DNA of 64,000 bases. Origin: Doryteuthis pealeii. Its lineage: Eukaryota > Mollusca > Cephalopoda > Myopsida > Loliginidae. Both the position numbers and the translations under genes were made by a program. This document shows, in pieces, positions 1 through 10,617 of this stretch (positions are counted from its first letter, which is position 1; each line of letters begins with the position of its first letter). Under the pieces are notes generated by a model. That model was not told the origin of the DNA, searched no databases, and saw only the letters and a program-made list of their open reading frames with translations. The DNA lies in NCBI GenBank assembly GCA_023376005.1, contig CM042181.1:23768527-23832526 (forward strand), read 5' to 3'.

Positions 1-59
1 GACTTCCCTAGATTTCTTAGGCTTTTATTAGTGTAAATGGCTTTAAACTCCAATTAGTA

Positions 60-765
60 AAATAGAAGAGTTAAAATCTTTCCTTCCCTAAGGACGCAAA
101 AGGTTACGCAATTTCTGGGAATGGTAGGATTTTATAGAAAATTAATACCAACATTTTCAGAGATAGTTTACCCTTATCTGAAAGAATGAGGTTATCCCCT
201 AAAGGCTCGTTCACATTAATGAATCTGAACGACAATCTTTCAATTCAATAATTAAGGAACTTAATGATACATCCTCATTAGCTCACCCTGAACTAACTGT
301 ACAAATTACCAGTTAGTCACCGACAGTAGTAATATGCTATTGGCGCTGCATTGCACCAAATTGTGGAAGAAAAGCCAATACCGATCGGATTTTTCTCTAA
401 AAAATTAACACAAACGCAAATTAGATATTCTACATTCGATCGTGAACTTTTAGCAGCTTATTTGTCAGTGCTGCACTTCCGTCACCTAATAGAAGGTCGC
501 CAAGTGCTGCTTTTAACTGACCATAAGCCATTATGTGGTGCATTTTATAGTTTTAAACCCCGCTAAATCAGACAGACAACAACGACAATTAGCTATCCTG
601 ACAGAATTTATTTCAGATATTGAACATGTAAAAGGTAGTCAGAATATAGTTGCTGATTGTCTATCCCGACCAACTCTTGCTGTACAAATAGATGTGTGTG
701 ATTTACCTGCACTTGCAGAAGCACACAGGCATCTGATACTGAAATTCGATCTTTTCAGGATTTAA
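60..765 (+). pseudogene. Reverse transcriptase end plus RNase H of Ty3/gypsy pol (broken)
   Basis: Bases about 85-180 encode a reverse-transcriptase thumb-region motif reading FLGMVGFYRKLIP. After a damaged linker with stops near 187 and 315, the RNase H domain follows. It shows TDSSN with the first catalytic Asp, GFFSKKL, DRELLAAY with the catalytic Glu, and LLLTDHKPL with the next Asp. A frameshift near 540-560 separates this from the downstream RNase H end, which contains IEHVKGSQNIVADCLSR, the usual tail of this domain. The pieces lie in different frames, so no functional polyprotein can be made. Family assignment is secure from the motif order; activity is excluded by the breaks. Confidence 0.88.
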
Positions 766-879
766 AAGATTCACCATACCTGGAGATAACCAGTTTATAT
801 GGTGTGACTTATCAACGTCTTACCCCAGACCTTTTGTTCCATCTAAGTTGCGTGAATCCATATTCTATAGTATCCATTC

Positions 880-1452
880 CTAAATCACCCTGGCATTAAA
901 TCATCCATTAAGATGATTAAAGCTAGATATTATTGGCCAAGCATGGATAAATCAATCAAAGAATTTTGCGCATCATGCACAGCGTGCCAACAAGCAAAGG
1001 TCTACAAACATACAAAATCACCTATACAGACGTTGGAAATACCATCAGCTAGATTTCATACAGTCCATATAGATATAGTAGGACCACTTCCACCTGTTAA
1101 AAAGCCCAAATAGTAGTTACTTCAGCCCTTATAGATATATCCTCACGTGTATTGACCGCACGACTCGTTGGGTAGAAGCACAGCCCATCAGCGAAATCAC
1201 TGCATCTAGTGTAGCTGAGGCCTTTATAAACACGTGGGTCACGCGTTGGGGTGTCCCTCTGCATGTTATAACTGACAGAGGCCGGCAATTTGAAAGTGAG
1301 TTGTTTAGTGAAGTAGCAAAAATAATTGGTTTTTATAGACTACGTACGATAGCTTATCATCCCCAATGTAATGGTTTGATTGAGAGAACGCACAGAACCA
1401 TTAAAACTGCTATTATAGCACGAAAGAGTCCTGGCTTTCAGCTCTTCCAATA
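880..1452 (+). pseudogene. Integrase zinc-binding and catalytic core of Ty3/gypsy pol (frameshifted)
   Basis: The zinc-binding part shows NHPGIKSSI, ARYYWPSMDKSI and the CASC plus C pair just before QQAK. The catalytic core begins with HTVHIDIVGPLPP near 1,055-1,090, holding the first Asp. In-frame stops near 1,111 force a frame change. The core continues in another frame from about 1,119 with CIDRTTRWVEAQP, then VITDRGRQFESEL with the second Asp, and GLIERTHRTIK with the catalytic Glu. All three DDE residues are therefore still visible, but across a frameshift. A further stop at about 1,452 ends the frame. The enzyme would insert retroelement cDNA into the host genome; this copy cannot. Confidence 0.88.
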
Positions 1453-1604
1453 GTACTTCTAGGGATTCGCAGTATGCCTACAGCTCTGATTTTTCTCCTT
1501 TTTATGCTTTTACAGGCACACAATGTTTGCTACCTCAGTTGCTAATAGATAGCACAAGCGAGGAGGCTGTAACGTAAAATTTCACAAGAGATTTACATAA
1601 GACC

Positions 1605-2033
1605 ATGTCACAATTTGATATGAGAGACTTCACCAAAAGAACTACTAAATCTGCAAAATCTTATGTACCAGAAAAACTTCAAACTTGTGATAAAGTTTGG
1701 ATTAGAGTGGATCGTGTTCGAAGACCATTAGAGGCACCCTATTCAGGTCTCTACACAGTCCTTCAGCGAACACCTAAGTATTTTCTGGTTAAGATGAATA
1801 ATGATATGGATACCCAAGTTTCTGTTGACAGGTTAAAACCATATATAGAAGTACAAAAACAAATAGTAGAGAAACAAGTGGAAGAAAAGATGAATAGGAA
1901 CGAAACGCCTAGTGATTCAGAGCAGGAAATAAATGCTAGGAATAAAAGAGAAGATTCTCCCATGATAAATACAAAATCTCGTTCAGGTCGAACAGTGTCC
2001 TGGAAGAAACATAACGAGTACTATTATTATTAG
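1605..2033 (+). pseudogene. Integrase C-terminal tail of Ty3/gypsy pol
   Basis: This 142-codon open stretch is the end of the same pol polyprotein. It contains MSQFDMRDFTKR, a VWIRVDRVRRPLEAPYSG segment typical of the small SH3-like integrase C-terminal domain, then FLVKM and SVDRLKPY, and a charged tail ending in a run of tyrosines. The first Met is not a real start; it is simply the first ATG after the break near 1,560. The stop at 2,031-2,033 lies about 12 bases before a purine-rich tract, the usual spacing of a pol end and the 3' LTR. Confidence 0.8.
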
Positions 2034-2044
2034 TACACTCTGTC

Positions 2045-2500
2045 TAAAGGGGGATCTTCTGTAATGGTTGAAACAATGGCGTTTGGCTAGTGTTCTAAAA
2101 ATAGAAAAATGTAGACACACTGGCACCAAGAATTTAAATTTGGGCGGTAAAATAAGGACCGTTTCTTTTAAATGGGAATATGAAAGGTAGCAGTAAGAGG
2201 TAGATAATAATAGGAGTAGGAGGTAGATATAGTAGTAATTGTAAGGAGTCACAAGAAAGGGACACGTGGGAGAAGTCAGTTGACGACTAGACGCGAGAAG
2301 AGACAGACCAGTTTTCCACGAGAGTCACCGGTGAACCTACTCAGCCTTCAGCTCCTGGATCCACACAAAAGTTTAAGAGGTTACAACCAAGCTTAGTACA
2401 ACTTGATGTAAAAGCCTAATTTTCTCAAACCAAAAATAAAACCTCATTAAATCAACATTTTGTATTTTCTGTTAATAATTCCAAAAGAAGAAATACAACA
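2045..2500 (+). repeat. Polypurine tract and candidate 3' LTR
   Basis: The tract TAAAGGGGGATC at 2,045-2,056 directly follows the pol stop and fits a plus-strand priming site. A TG start at 2,060 (TGTAATGG) and an end at 2,500 (AATACAACA) give a candidate LTR of about 440 bp, with an AATAAA signal near 2,435. The 5' LTR is outside the window, so the exact ends are inferred. Confidence 0.5.
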
Positions 2501-3070
2501 AACCTATTCGTTCGGACTTCCTGTGCCCACGTTGTTTGTTTAACCTACAGGAATGTTGAAGAAGAGCTGGTTCGAACTTTCTTAGTTCTGCTGTCAACGG
2601 GGCAATAATCACAATAACTACGAACGCTTACTAACAATTGTATACAACAATACCTTTATTAATCATACAGTGACAAAAACCATGTACAATAGCAAAGGGG
2701 TGTGGATGTCGGAGTTTTGAGTTGATTGACGGTAAACAGCTAATTAATTCAGGCTGAAATGGTCAAGTTCAGGACTGAGTGGCAAAGTAGCGGGAAGCAG
2801 CGGCAACGTGAGTAAATACTGAGTCAGTAATATAGGCATAGGCCTTATTTGGGCCCCGTGTGTAGTTTTTTACACTGTCTTGCTAATGTGCTTACCTAAC
2901 TGGCTAAGAATAGTCTGCTCCTCCATATTTATTGCACTTTTTGCCACGTGTTTTTTACCAAGTGTTCTGTTGCACCGCATCGGTAACAAGTTTGCGTATA
3001 GTGGAAATTTTTGTTTTGTTTATATGTCTCATATGAGGATAGGAGGATTGGAGTAAATCCGACAGAATGT
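2501..3070. other. No gene recognised
   Basis: AT-rich sequence between the retroelement and an inverted-repeat element. I see no splice-bounded exon, RNA gene or strong repeat here. Confidence 0.5.
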
Positions 3071-3583
3071 GGTAAAGAATAGAGGAAAATGTGGACAAAG
3101 GAACAAACTTAGACAAGTATATGTAGGATATATTTCGCAGTGCATTGAGCACGGCTTCATCAGTCGTTTATCTGAACATTAGTGCATCATACATGTGTTT
3201 TATAGAAGAGAAAGTGGGTGGGTGAGGGTGAATTTGGGGATGAAGTCAGGTGGATGGGATAGCGTTTGTGAGTATTTGATTGGTCAGAAGAACCTTTGGT
3301 GGATGGGGATGGCGATAAGATCAAAAGTGTAGGTTAGTTGGAAGAGATATGATGCGTAAGGTGGTTAAGTGCAAAGAAAGAGAAGCATGGTAGGGGAGAA
3401 ATTAGGTCAACATTCTTTGGTTGGCTTGGAGAGAATTTTGATCAATTGAATTAGAGGGGAAGTATTTAAAGATGAATAAATTAACGACTGATGATGCCGT
3501 GCTCAATGCACTGCGAAATATATCTCCTACATATACTTGTCTGAGTTTGTTCTTTTGTCAACATTTTTCCTCTATTCTTCACC
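3071..3583. mobile_element. Inverted-repeat element with about 105-bp arms
   Basis: The arms 3,071-3,172 and 3,476-3,583 are inverted copies of each other with few mismatches, sharing GGT(A/G)AAGAATAGAGGAAAA and the segment around TTTCGCAGTGCATTGAGCAC. They flank about 300 bp of unrelated AG-rich DNA. This fits a non-autonomous DNA transposon or fold-back element. Flanking 8-mers do not match well, so no target duplication is claimed. Confidence 0.75.
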
Positions 3584-4730
3584 ACATATGTCTCATATGT
3601 ATGCGGTTGGTGTTTTTCAGCTCGGTCACTAACTTCTGTATTTAAACATGCTCATTTGCGCCTCTATATCCACCGACTGTTTGGATATTTCTATGTCTTA
3701 TCAAAATCCTTTCTAAAGAAAAAGGAAACCTATTAGAAAAATCTAAAGAATTAACCATGACGTGGTGATTCCCTTGGCACAAGTAAAAGTGCTGGGAGAA
3801 AGCATGCCTAAAGGGTTCACACACCTACAGTCTTGGCTCGTGTTGGTTCCATCACTGGTCAATAACTGAAACTGCTACGTCACAGCTCATCACCCCCCCC
3901 CCTCCATTAGGGTAAAGACCTTTTTCAAGTTATTCATCAGTTATCAATTTCGGGGCCTTTGGAATGGTAAATAAAAGACAACTCTCCGAAGTTGGATATC
4001 TCAGCTCTCCTCTGCCGATAAAAGAATAAAAGTTGGAATTCTACGAAATTCAACTTAAACAACATCAACGAAATTTAACATTCAATAACTTTTCTAAGAA
4101 TTCTACTCAACAAACTGAAAGAAATTCTACGAAAACCCAAAGAAATCAATTTTTCAAAGATTTCAATTCAGCTCAATTTTCAAGACTCCTTTTCAAGGTC
4201 AAAACCAACGAAAACTATTGCAACTTTGAAAAATTAACTTTTGCTAAGTTTCTGCAAATTACATCAAATTTGAAATCATCTATCTCTCAATCTATTTTTC
4301 TTTTCTTCTTTGTTATATATTAGTATATATGTCAGTTTCAAGTGACGACCGCAATAATCGGTTTCTTCGACCGCATAAAGTATTCTGCCGGCAACACTCA
4401 CAGTAGTTCTTACACAATCCGTTAAGAGTTCTCTTCACTTTAAGATCGAAACACGACACACCCCGTTCTCTCCACCGAAAAAGACGTTCTGTTCGAGAGA
4501 ATTCGCCTCGGCATTTATTTCTCTCAGTGGCTGAACCACTTCAACTAACAGGGGTGACAGAAATTCTACCACTCATGATCAGGGGTTGCAAGTTCAATCA
4601 CTCGCTATATTCCCTCTCGCGTAGCCCAGACACACATGGTCTCGCTTAGTCCTTGGGGCAGAGAATTCTCAACTCCACGGTCCCCACTTCCGCCATTCGC
4701 CCCGTGCTCTCTGTTACAATTAGAATTGTT
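3584..4730. other. No gene recognised
   Basis: AT-rich DNA with a C run near 3,891-3,903. A 96-codon open stretch at 4,033-4,323 is Asn, Lys and Phe-rich, has no recognisable motif and looks like chance. Confidence 0.45.
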
Positions 4731-4734
4731 AAAT

Positions 4735-5395
4735 ATATTTATCTTATCTTTTCAGTCAGTATCTGAACTTAAAAATTGCGGTATTTACTCCATAACCCCC
4801 TTTAAATGTTTCACAATATACTCCAAATTCGGTATTTCACTCATATATTGGAATTTGGATTTATTTCCGCAATATATTAAGAATTTGGTAATATACCAGT
4901 ATATTGGAATTTGAAATTACCTCCACATGTGAGAATTAATGCCGTTTTTGTTAATTCTCATAGTCTTTCACCAACATTAGCAAGTCGCTTTCTTCTAACA
5001 GTCTGTGTTTTTTTGTTGTTAAATGTATTTTTGTCTTGTCTTTTCATTCAGTGTCCAAACTTGAAAGTTGCGGTAATTTTCTCCCCAAAAACCTTTAAAT
5101 ATTTCCCAACATATTCGAAATACGGTAATATCCTCATATATTGGAATTAGGATTTATTTCCCAATATATTAGAAATTGAGTAATTTACCAGCATATTAGA
5201 ATTTCCCACATATGAGAATTAATCCTTCTACAGTTTTAATTTCCATACCCCCAGTATATTAAGAATTTGGTAATTTACCAGTATATTGGGATTTGAAATT
5301 TACCCCCACATGTAAGAATTAATACCATTACGTTTTTGTTAATTCTCATAGTCTTTCTCCAACATTAGTAGGTCGCTTTCTTCCAACAGTCTGCG
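4735..5395. repeat. Two diverged tandem units of about 330 bp
   Basis: Units about 4,735-5,015 and 5,055-5,395 share the same order of segments: TTGCGGTA, CATATATTGGAATT, GGATTTATTTCC, AATTTGGTAAT, TTTTTGTTAATTCTCATAG, then CAACATTAG and TCGCTTTCTTC. Within each unit the short motif CAGTATATTGGRATTTG recurs. No coding potential is seen. Confidence 0.75.
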
Positions 5396-5419
5396 TTTGT
5401 TATACATGAACCTGCAATT

Positions 5420-5820
5420 CTACGGAATTGAATCCCTTATTTGGTTCTCCTTCTCGGCACCGAAATTGCAGTCTATAGTAAATTTCCGGGGTCGTGTGGC
5501 GAATTTTCTGCACGTTTCTGATTGTCGTGGCTTTGTTTCATGAAACGCTTTTCTTGAGCTGTAGATATTAACGCACGTTGTAATAAATATTTGTTTAGTG
5601 CCGCTACTGCGGCTTCGTAATCCTGACACATTTCCATGTCCGGTAGCGTCACATATATGCCTTGTACTTCCGGTCCTGCTAAATGCAACAGTAGAGCTCG
5701 TTGTCTTACTTTGCGTTGTTCTGTATTATGTGAGATGTTTCCTTTGAATAATTCTTCCAGGACCGGTACTTTTCAATCTACGTAGAATTCATAGACCTTT
5801 AACCAATGAATCCATCTGTG
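5420..5820 (-). pseudogene. Ty3/gypsy gag fragment, stop and frameshift inside
   Basis: Reading the minus strand from about 5,820 gives WIHWLKVYEFYVD, a stop, then EELFKGN and RALLLHLAGPEVQGIYVTLP, then YEAAVAALNKY. This is the pattern of metazoan Ty3/gypsy gag proteins. After NKY a frameshift moves the match to another frame, which ends CRKFATRPRKF, CNFGAEKENQIRDSIP, also typical of this gag. The retroelement capsid function is lost. No LTR or pol is seen next to it, so it is an isolated relic unrelated in orientation to the pol remnant at the start of the window. Confidence 0.78.
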
Positions 5821-5837
5821 GTCTAACGTTTCTGTAG

Positions 5838-6065
5838 GAAGCGTGTGGTGCACTGGTTAGAGTCGTTGGAAATTGACTCGTTGACCCGAGTTCAATTCCT
5901 GGACAAAACCACAGTTCACACAACGCTAATACCCTTAGGAAAGATATTAATCCAACTATTCTCTCTCCAGTTATGGGTAAATAGTAGGGCTCTTTAACCT
6001 TGGTTAGGCAACCAGTCTAGAAGAAGGAAAACTCTAAATTTAAACCTGGTCACTACTAGAATAGG
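5838..6065 (+). mobile_element. tRNA-derived SINE
   Basis: The head has a box-A-like GTGGTGCACTGGTTAGAG and a box-B-like GAGTTCAATTCC. The body shares TATGGGTAAATAGTAG, a CTTTAACCTTGGTTAGGC-type segment and an ACCAGTCT segment with the SINEs at 7,515, 18,168, 59,345 and 61,078, which establishes it as a family. Confidence 0.8.
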
Positions 6066-6516
6066 CTCTAGTTATTGTGATATTTAGTGATCTATTTCAA
6101 TTTAAATGTGTTCTTGGTGTCGAAATTTATCATTCCACCGGTCGAATTTTCTCCTGCCATCTTCGAATTCGTTGCTATTTTCGATTTTCTTCGAATTTGA
6201 TCTGTTAGTACGAATTAAGTTTTTAGAATAATCGTTCTTTACTTCTTTTACCCATCTCTTTTATCCGGACATACGGTAGAACGAAGTTTACTCGGATATG
6301 TAGTAGCACGAAATTTTCCCGGATATACAGTTAATCAATTAGGCAGAATATTCCGTTATCTTCTCTCTGCTTGGTGATGGTGATAGATTGCATTGCCTTG
6401 GGGCTTTATTGCCTTTTGTTAACATATTTATTGGGGTTCCATACATTGCTTTTCTTTGTTAGGGGTTGCTCTTACTTTATTTTTAACTCTAACCTATGTC
6501 GACGTTACCTTAACTT

Positions 6517-6517
<1 letters not shown>

Positions 6518-6583
<66 letters not shown>

Positions 6584-6600
6584 ATAGATAGATAATAGAT
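6518..6600. repeat. (AC)n then (GATA)n microsatellite
   Basis: About 17 AC units followed by about 9 GATA units, with an interrupted GATA tail. Confidence 0.97.
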
Positions 6601-6716
6601 AGAAATGAACTAATAGATAAGAATAAACTGAAACAGAAATATCGTATTTTGAACAATTCTTTGTTTTTTATGTTTATTGTTTGTTTGTTTCTTTATTTTT
6701 TCTTCTTCTTCTTCAG

Positions 6717-6887
6717 ATTATAAGTGGGAAGATGGTCGAAGTTGCTGTCCCTCCCCTTTCTGGTGGGGCCCCAACGAACCGACCGTCAACGAAAACTGTG
6801 CTCGACTAAGATGGCACTCCCCTAATTGGGTGTTGTATGGCAGGGAATGCTATTTCAATTTTAGCTTTATTTGCGTCAAAAAGAAAG
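6717..6887 (+). CDS. C-type lectin exon: second half of the lectin domain
   Basis: A 171-bp internal exon starts after a pyrimidine tract ending in CAG and ends at a GTGAGT donor. It enters and leaves in phase 1. It encodes YKWEDGRSCC, then WWGPNEPTVNENCARLRW, then a segment ending ECYFNFSFICVKKK. The WxDG turn, the EPN-like loop (here NEPT), and the Cys residues in NENC, REC and FIC match the C-terminal half of a C-type lectin domain. This half normally carries the calcium and sugar site; the EPT variant and the missing WND motif leave sugar binding uncertain. Its first codon, G|AT, joins in frame with the exon at 57,184, restoring LHGKDYKWEDG. It also joins in phase with the exon at 16,071. 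Likely an extracellular or secreted recognition protein. Confidence 0.85.
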
Positions 6888-7514
6888 GTGAGTTGTAATC
6901 TTGATACCCAGTTCACAACCATTAATCATAAAATAGACACCAAAAAGGTTTCTTTTCAATTGACATTTTCATTTAAATTTTTTTAGCCAGGATGATTTTA
7001 CATTCTATTATTTTCCTGTTGTTCTTCAGATTTTTCATTCTATTCTACCAGCTTCTGACAATACTCGTGCCAAAGACTTGAATTTATTATAGATATTTTT
7101 TTAAAAAGATAGCCCTTTCATCCCCATTGCGATATCCTTCTCTTTCTATTGTATCATTCTCTTAAAATCTACCGACTTCTCTAACTCTTGTAGCTATCCT
7201 TTTGATACTTCTATGCTAACGCATCTATGCTCGCACCTACATACATATACGGTATGCCTATATCTATATAGGCTCATATAGACCCACTTGCACCTACAAA
7301 CATATATGCATTACTGCTATAATGTATATGCACCCAAGAACAGAAGTGCTTAGAGTGTCACATGAGACCCAATGCTTTCTTCTGGTGTCAGTGTATTTAC
7401 AGGTAACATAAAACAACAGACAATATTATTTAATTTCGCAAATAGTTATAGATATTCTTTCGTTTATTTTATTCTAATATCCTCATCTTAGTTGTTTTGA
7501 ATCATGGCTAGTTT

Positions 7515-7775
7515 GATTTCTGGCTTTCCTCGTAGTTCCAAGATTGCTTGAGTTCAAATCATGGACAAGGCCTTTTGCGTTTCACTTTGGGAAATACATA
7601 TGTTCTCCTCCAGCTATGGGGAAATAGTAAAACAAACTGTGTTCTTTAGCCTGGGTTAAACGACCAGTCTTGCTGAACAAAAACTCAAAATTCAAACCAA
7701 CAGTACTCCGCTTAAAAATTAGCTTGTGTCACATCTTGTCCGTGGTGGAGGGGTTGGGTAAATACATACTAAATG
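7515..7775 (+). mobile_element. tRNA-derived SINE
   Basis: It carries the box-B-like GAGTTCAAATC and the complete family tail: AGCTATGGGGAAATAGT, ACTGTGTTCTTTAGCC, CGCTTAAAAATTAGC, TTGTGTCACATC and the end GGGTAAATACATAC. It lies inside the interval between two lectin exons. Confidence 0.82.
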
Positions 7776-7855
7776 AATTATTAGCTTATTTGTCTCCATA
7801 ATCAAACCGATAAAGATGTCGCCAATATCAAACGGACCCCAGGGATATGAGATAC

Positions 7856-8076
7856 GGTTATTTCCTATAACTCTAACATAAACAAAGGGGAACCACTCTT
7901 GACTGATAAATTATTCATTTATTTTTCCATTAAACTAACCCTAAACCTGACTCTAACCCTAAACCCTAAACCTAACCCTAATCCTGTCTTCTTTTTTCCT
8001 AGTAGATCAATAAATAAATAAATTATCAGTCAAGGGTGGTTCCCCTTTGGTTATTTTGGAGTTATAGGAAATAACC
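7856..8076. mobile_element. Fold-back MITE A, 221 bp, with telomere-like core
   Basis: Nearly perfect inverted arms of about 65 bp begin GGTTATTTCCTATAACTC and end with its complement at 8,076. The flanking 8-mers TGAGATAC (7,848-7,855) and TGGGATAC (8,077-8,084) match 7 of 8, indicating a target duplication. The core 7,927-7,985 is a run of degenerate CTAACCC/CTAAACC units like telomere repeats. Confidence 0.85.
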
Positions 8077-8208
8077 TGGGATACAAAGTTCAAATTTCCA
8101 TAGAATCTAATTCCTTATTTCCAATACATGCCCGCTTATTTTAATACTTATTTGATAAACGCTTCCTTTAATAAATATGAAATCTATTAAATCTCTAAGA
8201 AAATAAAT

Positions 8209-8753
8209 GGTGCTCTTCGCAGAATTGCGTCCCGGCTTCCTGTCTTAAAATGCTAGGCGATGATAGCTGAAAAAACAACCCACTCTACGAATGAAGTCCC
8301 TAGCTAAAGCGGTGCCTATTGTATAATTGCGATACCATAAAATAATTTTTTTTTTTAATTAAAAATAACCTGACATTTTTTATTGAAATATAAAAGAATA
8401 TCTAAATATTCAGATTCTTTATCGGATTGAAGGCATTTTTATCGACAAATCATTTTTTAGTGGTTTGAAGGCGTTAAAAGTAAGCCATATTTTTATCGAC
8501 AAGTAAATGTAAATATTTAGCCCCCGACCCCTTAAAATATCTTAAAGAGTGGGGGGGGGCTTAAAGTATTTACATTTACTTGTCGAAAAAAAACTGGAGG
8601 GGGTAAATATCACATTAACTCTTCGGGAAAAACGCCTTAAGCTCTGTTTTTTTTCAGCAGGCACTTAATTCGTAGTGCGGGTTATTTTTTTCAGCTAACA
8701 CCGCCTAGCATTTTTAAGGCAGTAGGCCGGGACGCAATTCTGCGAATAGCACC
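8209..8753. mobile_element. Fold-back MITE B, 545 bp
   Basis: Termini start GGTGCT(C/A)TTCGCAGAATTG and continue GCGTCCCGGC; the right end is the complement. A second inner inverted pair near 8,494-8,590 uses CGACAAGTAAATGTAAATA and G/C runs. Flanking 8-mers AAATAAAT and AAAGGAAT match 6 of 8. The GCGTCCCGG and CGACAAGTAAATG motifs are shared with MITE C. Confidence 0.8.
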
Positions 8754-9119
8754 AAAGGAATTAAGAACGTAACAACAGGTTTTATTTTCTATTTTTTTTT
8801 TGTTATTTATTATATTTATTTTAATGTTAAAAATGCATACGGTTATTTTTTATTACTGATGTTATATTTCATTTATAATATATTCATTTAAATTGATTTT
8901 AGCGAAGCAATTAATAGAATAGTATTTTGTTTATTGTTTAAACAATACACATTAAAGTTTGATTCTACTCCTTGAGATTATTAAAATAGCTTTTTAATCT
9001 TAGTTAATATAAATTTTATCTTTTTTTTTTAATTAAATAAAGTTATTCAAATAATGTAATTCTTACTTCAATAAATAAATGCTTACATTATTAAACATAA
9101 AATTTATTAAATTTCTATT

Positions 9120-9617
9120 GGTAATTTATGAGGAAGTGCATCCCGGTCTCCTGCCTCAAAAACCACTACCCGGTGACTATCAAAATAACAACCCCAGCTC
9201 GTCGTAATTCTTGTTAATTTATCGTAATTTGTTGTAATTCTTGTTTAGATATGAAGATGGATATATAGTTTGGAATAGACTGAGATAGATAGATAGATAA
9301 ACAAACAAAATAATATAGATAGATACGAACAAATGGAGATAGATATTTTCGACAAGTAAATGTATTTGGGGGGGGGGGAGTCGCGTCTTTTTTTTGTCGT
9401 AATTCTTGTTTATTTAAACTAAAAACAAGACATTAAACAAACATGAATAAAAGAAAATCTTAGCATTTAAAGTAATATAGATAAATATGAAGAAATTGAG
9501 ATAGATAGATATGAAGATGGATAGTTTTGAATAGACTGAGCTGGGTCGTTATTTTAATAGTCACCGGGTAGCAATTTTTGAGGCTGGAGACCGGGACGCA
9601 CTTCCTCATAAATTACC
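9120..9617. mobile_element. Fold-back MITE C, 498 bp, perfect 8-bp target duplication
   Basis: Termini begin GGTAATTTATGAGGAAGTGC; the right end is the exact complement over these 20 bases, and the match extends through the TCCCGG that follows. It is flanked on both sides by TTTCTATT (9,112-9,119 and 9,618-9,625), an 8-bp duplication. It has no coding capacity. Confidence 0.9.
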
Positions 9618-10617
9618 TTTCTATTTTCTAAAAAAAAATAATTAAGAGCGTAATAACATGTATTACGTTCATTCATTGAGTGTACAAATATTTTTTTAAA
9701 TAAATTTTATTTATCGAAAAGAATTTTTAATTTAATTTTCTACAAAATTGAAGTGTATAAATTTATTCTATTGAAATTCAACTTCTAACTCCCACCTACC
9801 TCAGGCAATATTTTTCAAAAAAATTTTTTTACATCGCCTGTATGCCTGTATGCTAGTATTTATAATTTACAAGAAAATAAGTTCGTTTAATGTATACAGC
9901 TTAAGAAAAATGAAAAAAATAGTCAACCTTGTTAGCACCCTGTGGGGTGGGGTTGAAAATTTATATTTTACTTAGTAATTGGTTTACTAAGAATGCGCCA
10001 TCTTTTGACCGCTTAAAAATTACCCCAGTTTCGTTTACTGGGCAATAAAAGACATATTACGGCATTACTAACGGTCTCTATTCTGTCCAAGATGTAGCGA
10101 CCGCGTTTGTCACGTGTAGCTAAACTCTTTCAAGCAATGAAGAAGGAAAAACCGTAGGTATAAAATATAGACCATTATTCCATTACACGAAAGTGTAAAA
10201 ATGGTTCTCAAAGGAGATAAGTTCGAGAAGAGGAGCTAATTCCCGTCTTCTCAAGAGGCGAGTTGGTTTGCAAAGAGTGAAAGGCGCACCTTGCACCGGA
10301 AGGCTGGTTTTAGACGGGTCATTGGGAAAAAGTTCCCAGAGAGGGTTGTGACTGCAAAGGGGAATAATCTGAGGTAAGGGAAGTAACTTAGGTAAAAAGG
10401 GGGCAACTTCTATTTTGGGTGTACCATTATAAGACACGACCGACCTCTTCGGCTATTTATTTGAAAAGAACCTTTTATGATTCTCTACGAATCAATGTGA
10501 CTAAGGTCGAGATTCCTATGCCTTAGAATCTTTGAGCCTTCAAAACCTTTCATTCCTTTATATGTGTAAATACCTTTCAGTATTTTCACTGTACCATTTC
10601 TACATTGTCTATTTTAG
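9618..10617. other. No gene recognised; AT-rich
   Basis: An 84-codon minus-strand open stretch at 10,183-10,437 has no recognisable domain and no splice or start context that I can support. Confidence 0.45.

Larger units (their letters stand above)
1..2500 (+). mobile_element. 3' part of a decayed Ty3/gypsy LTR retrotransposon
   Basis: The block runs in canonical Ty3/gypsy order: end of reverse transcriptase, RNase H, integrase, integrase C-terminal tail, polypurine tract, then a candidate 3' LTR. The coding part is broken by several stops and frameshifts, so this is a dead copy. The 5' LTR, gag, protease and most of the reverse transcriptase would lie left of the window. Clade not assigned; the tail ending in DRLKPY resembles invertebrate Ty3/gypsy elements. 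Confidence 0.9.

Noticed and set aside
7927..7985. A true telomere
   Set aside because: It is short, degenerate and enclosed by the inverted arms of a MITE within a contig interior.
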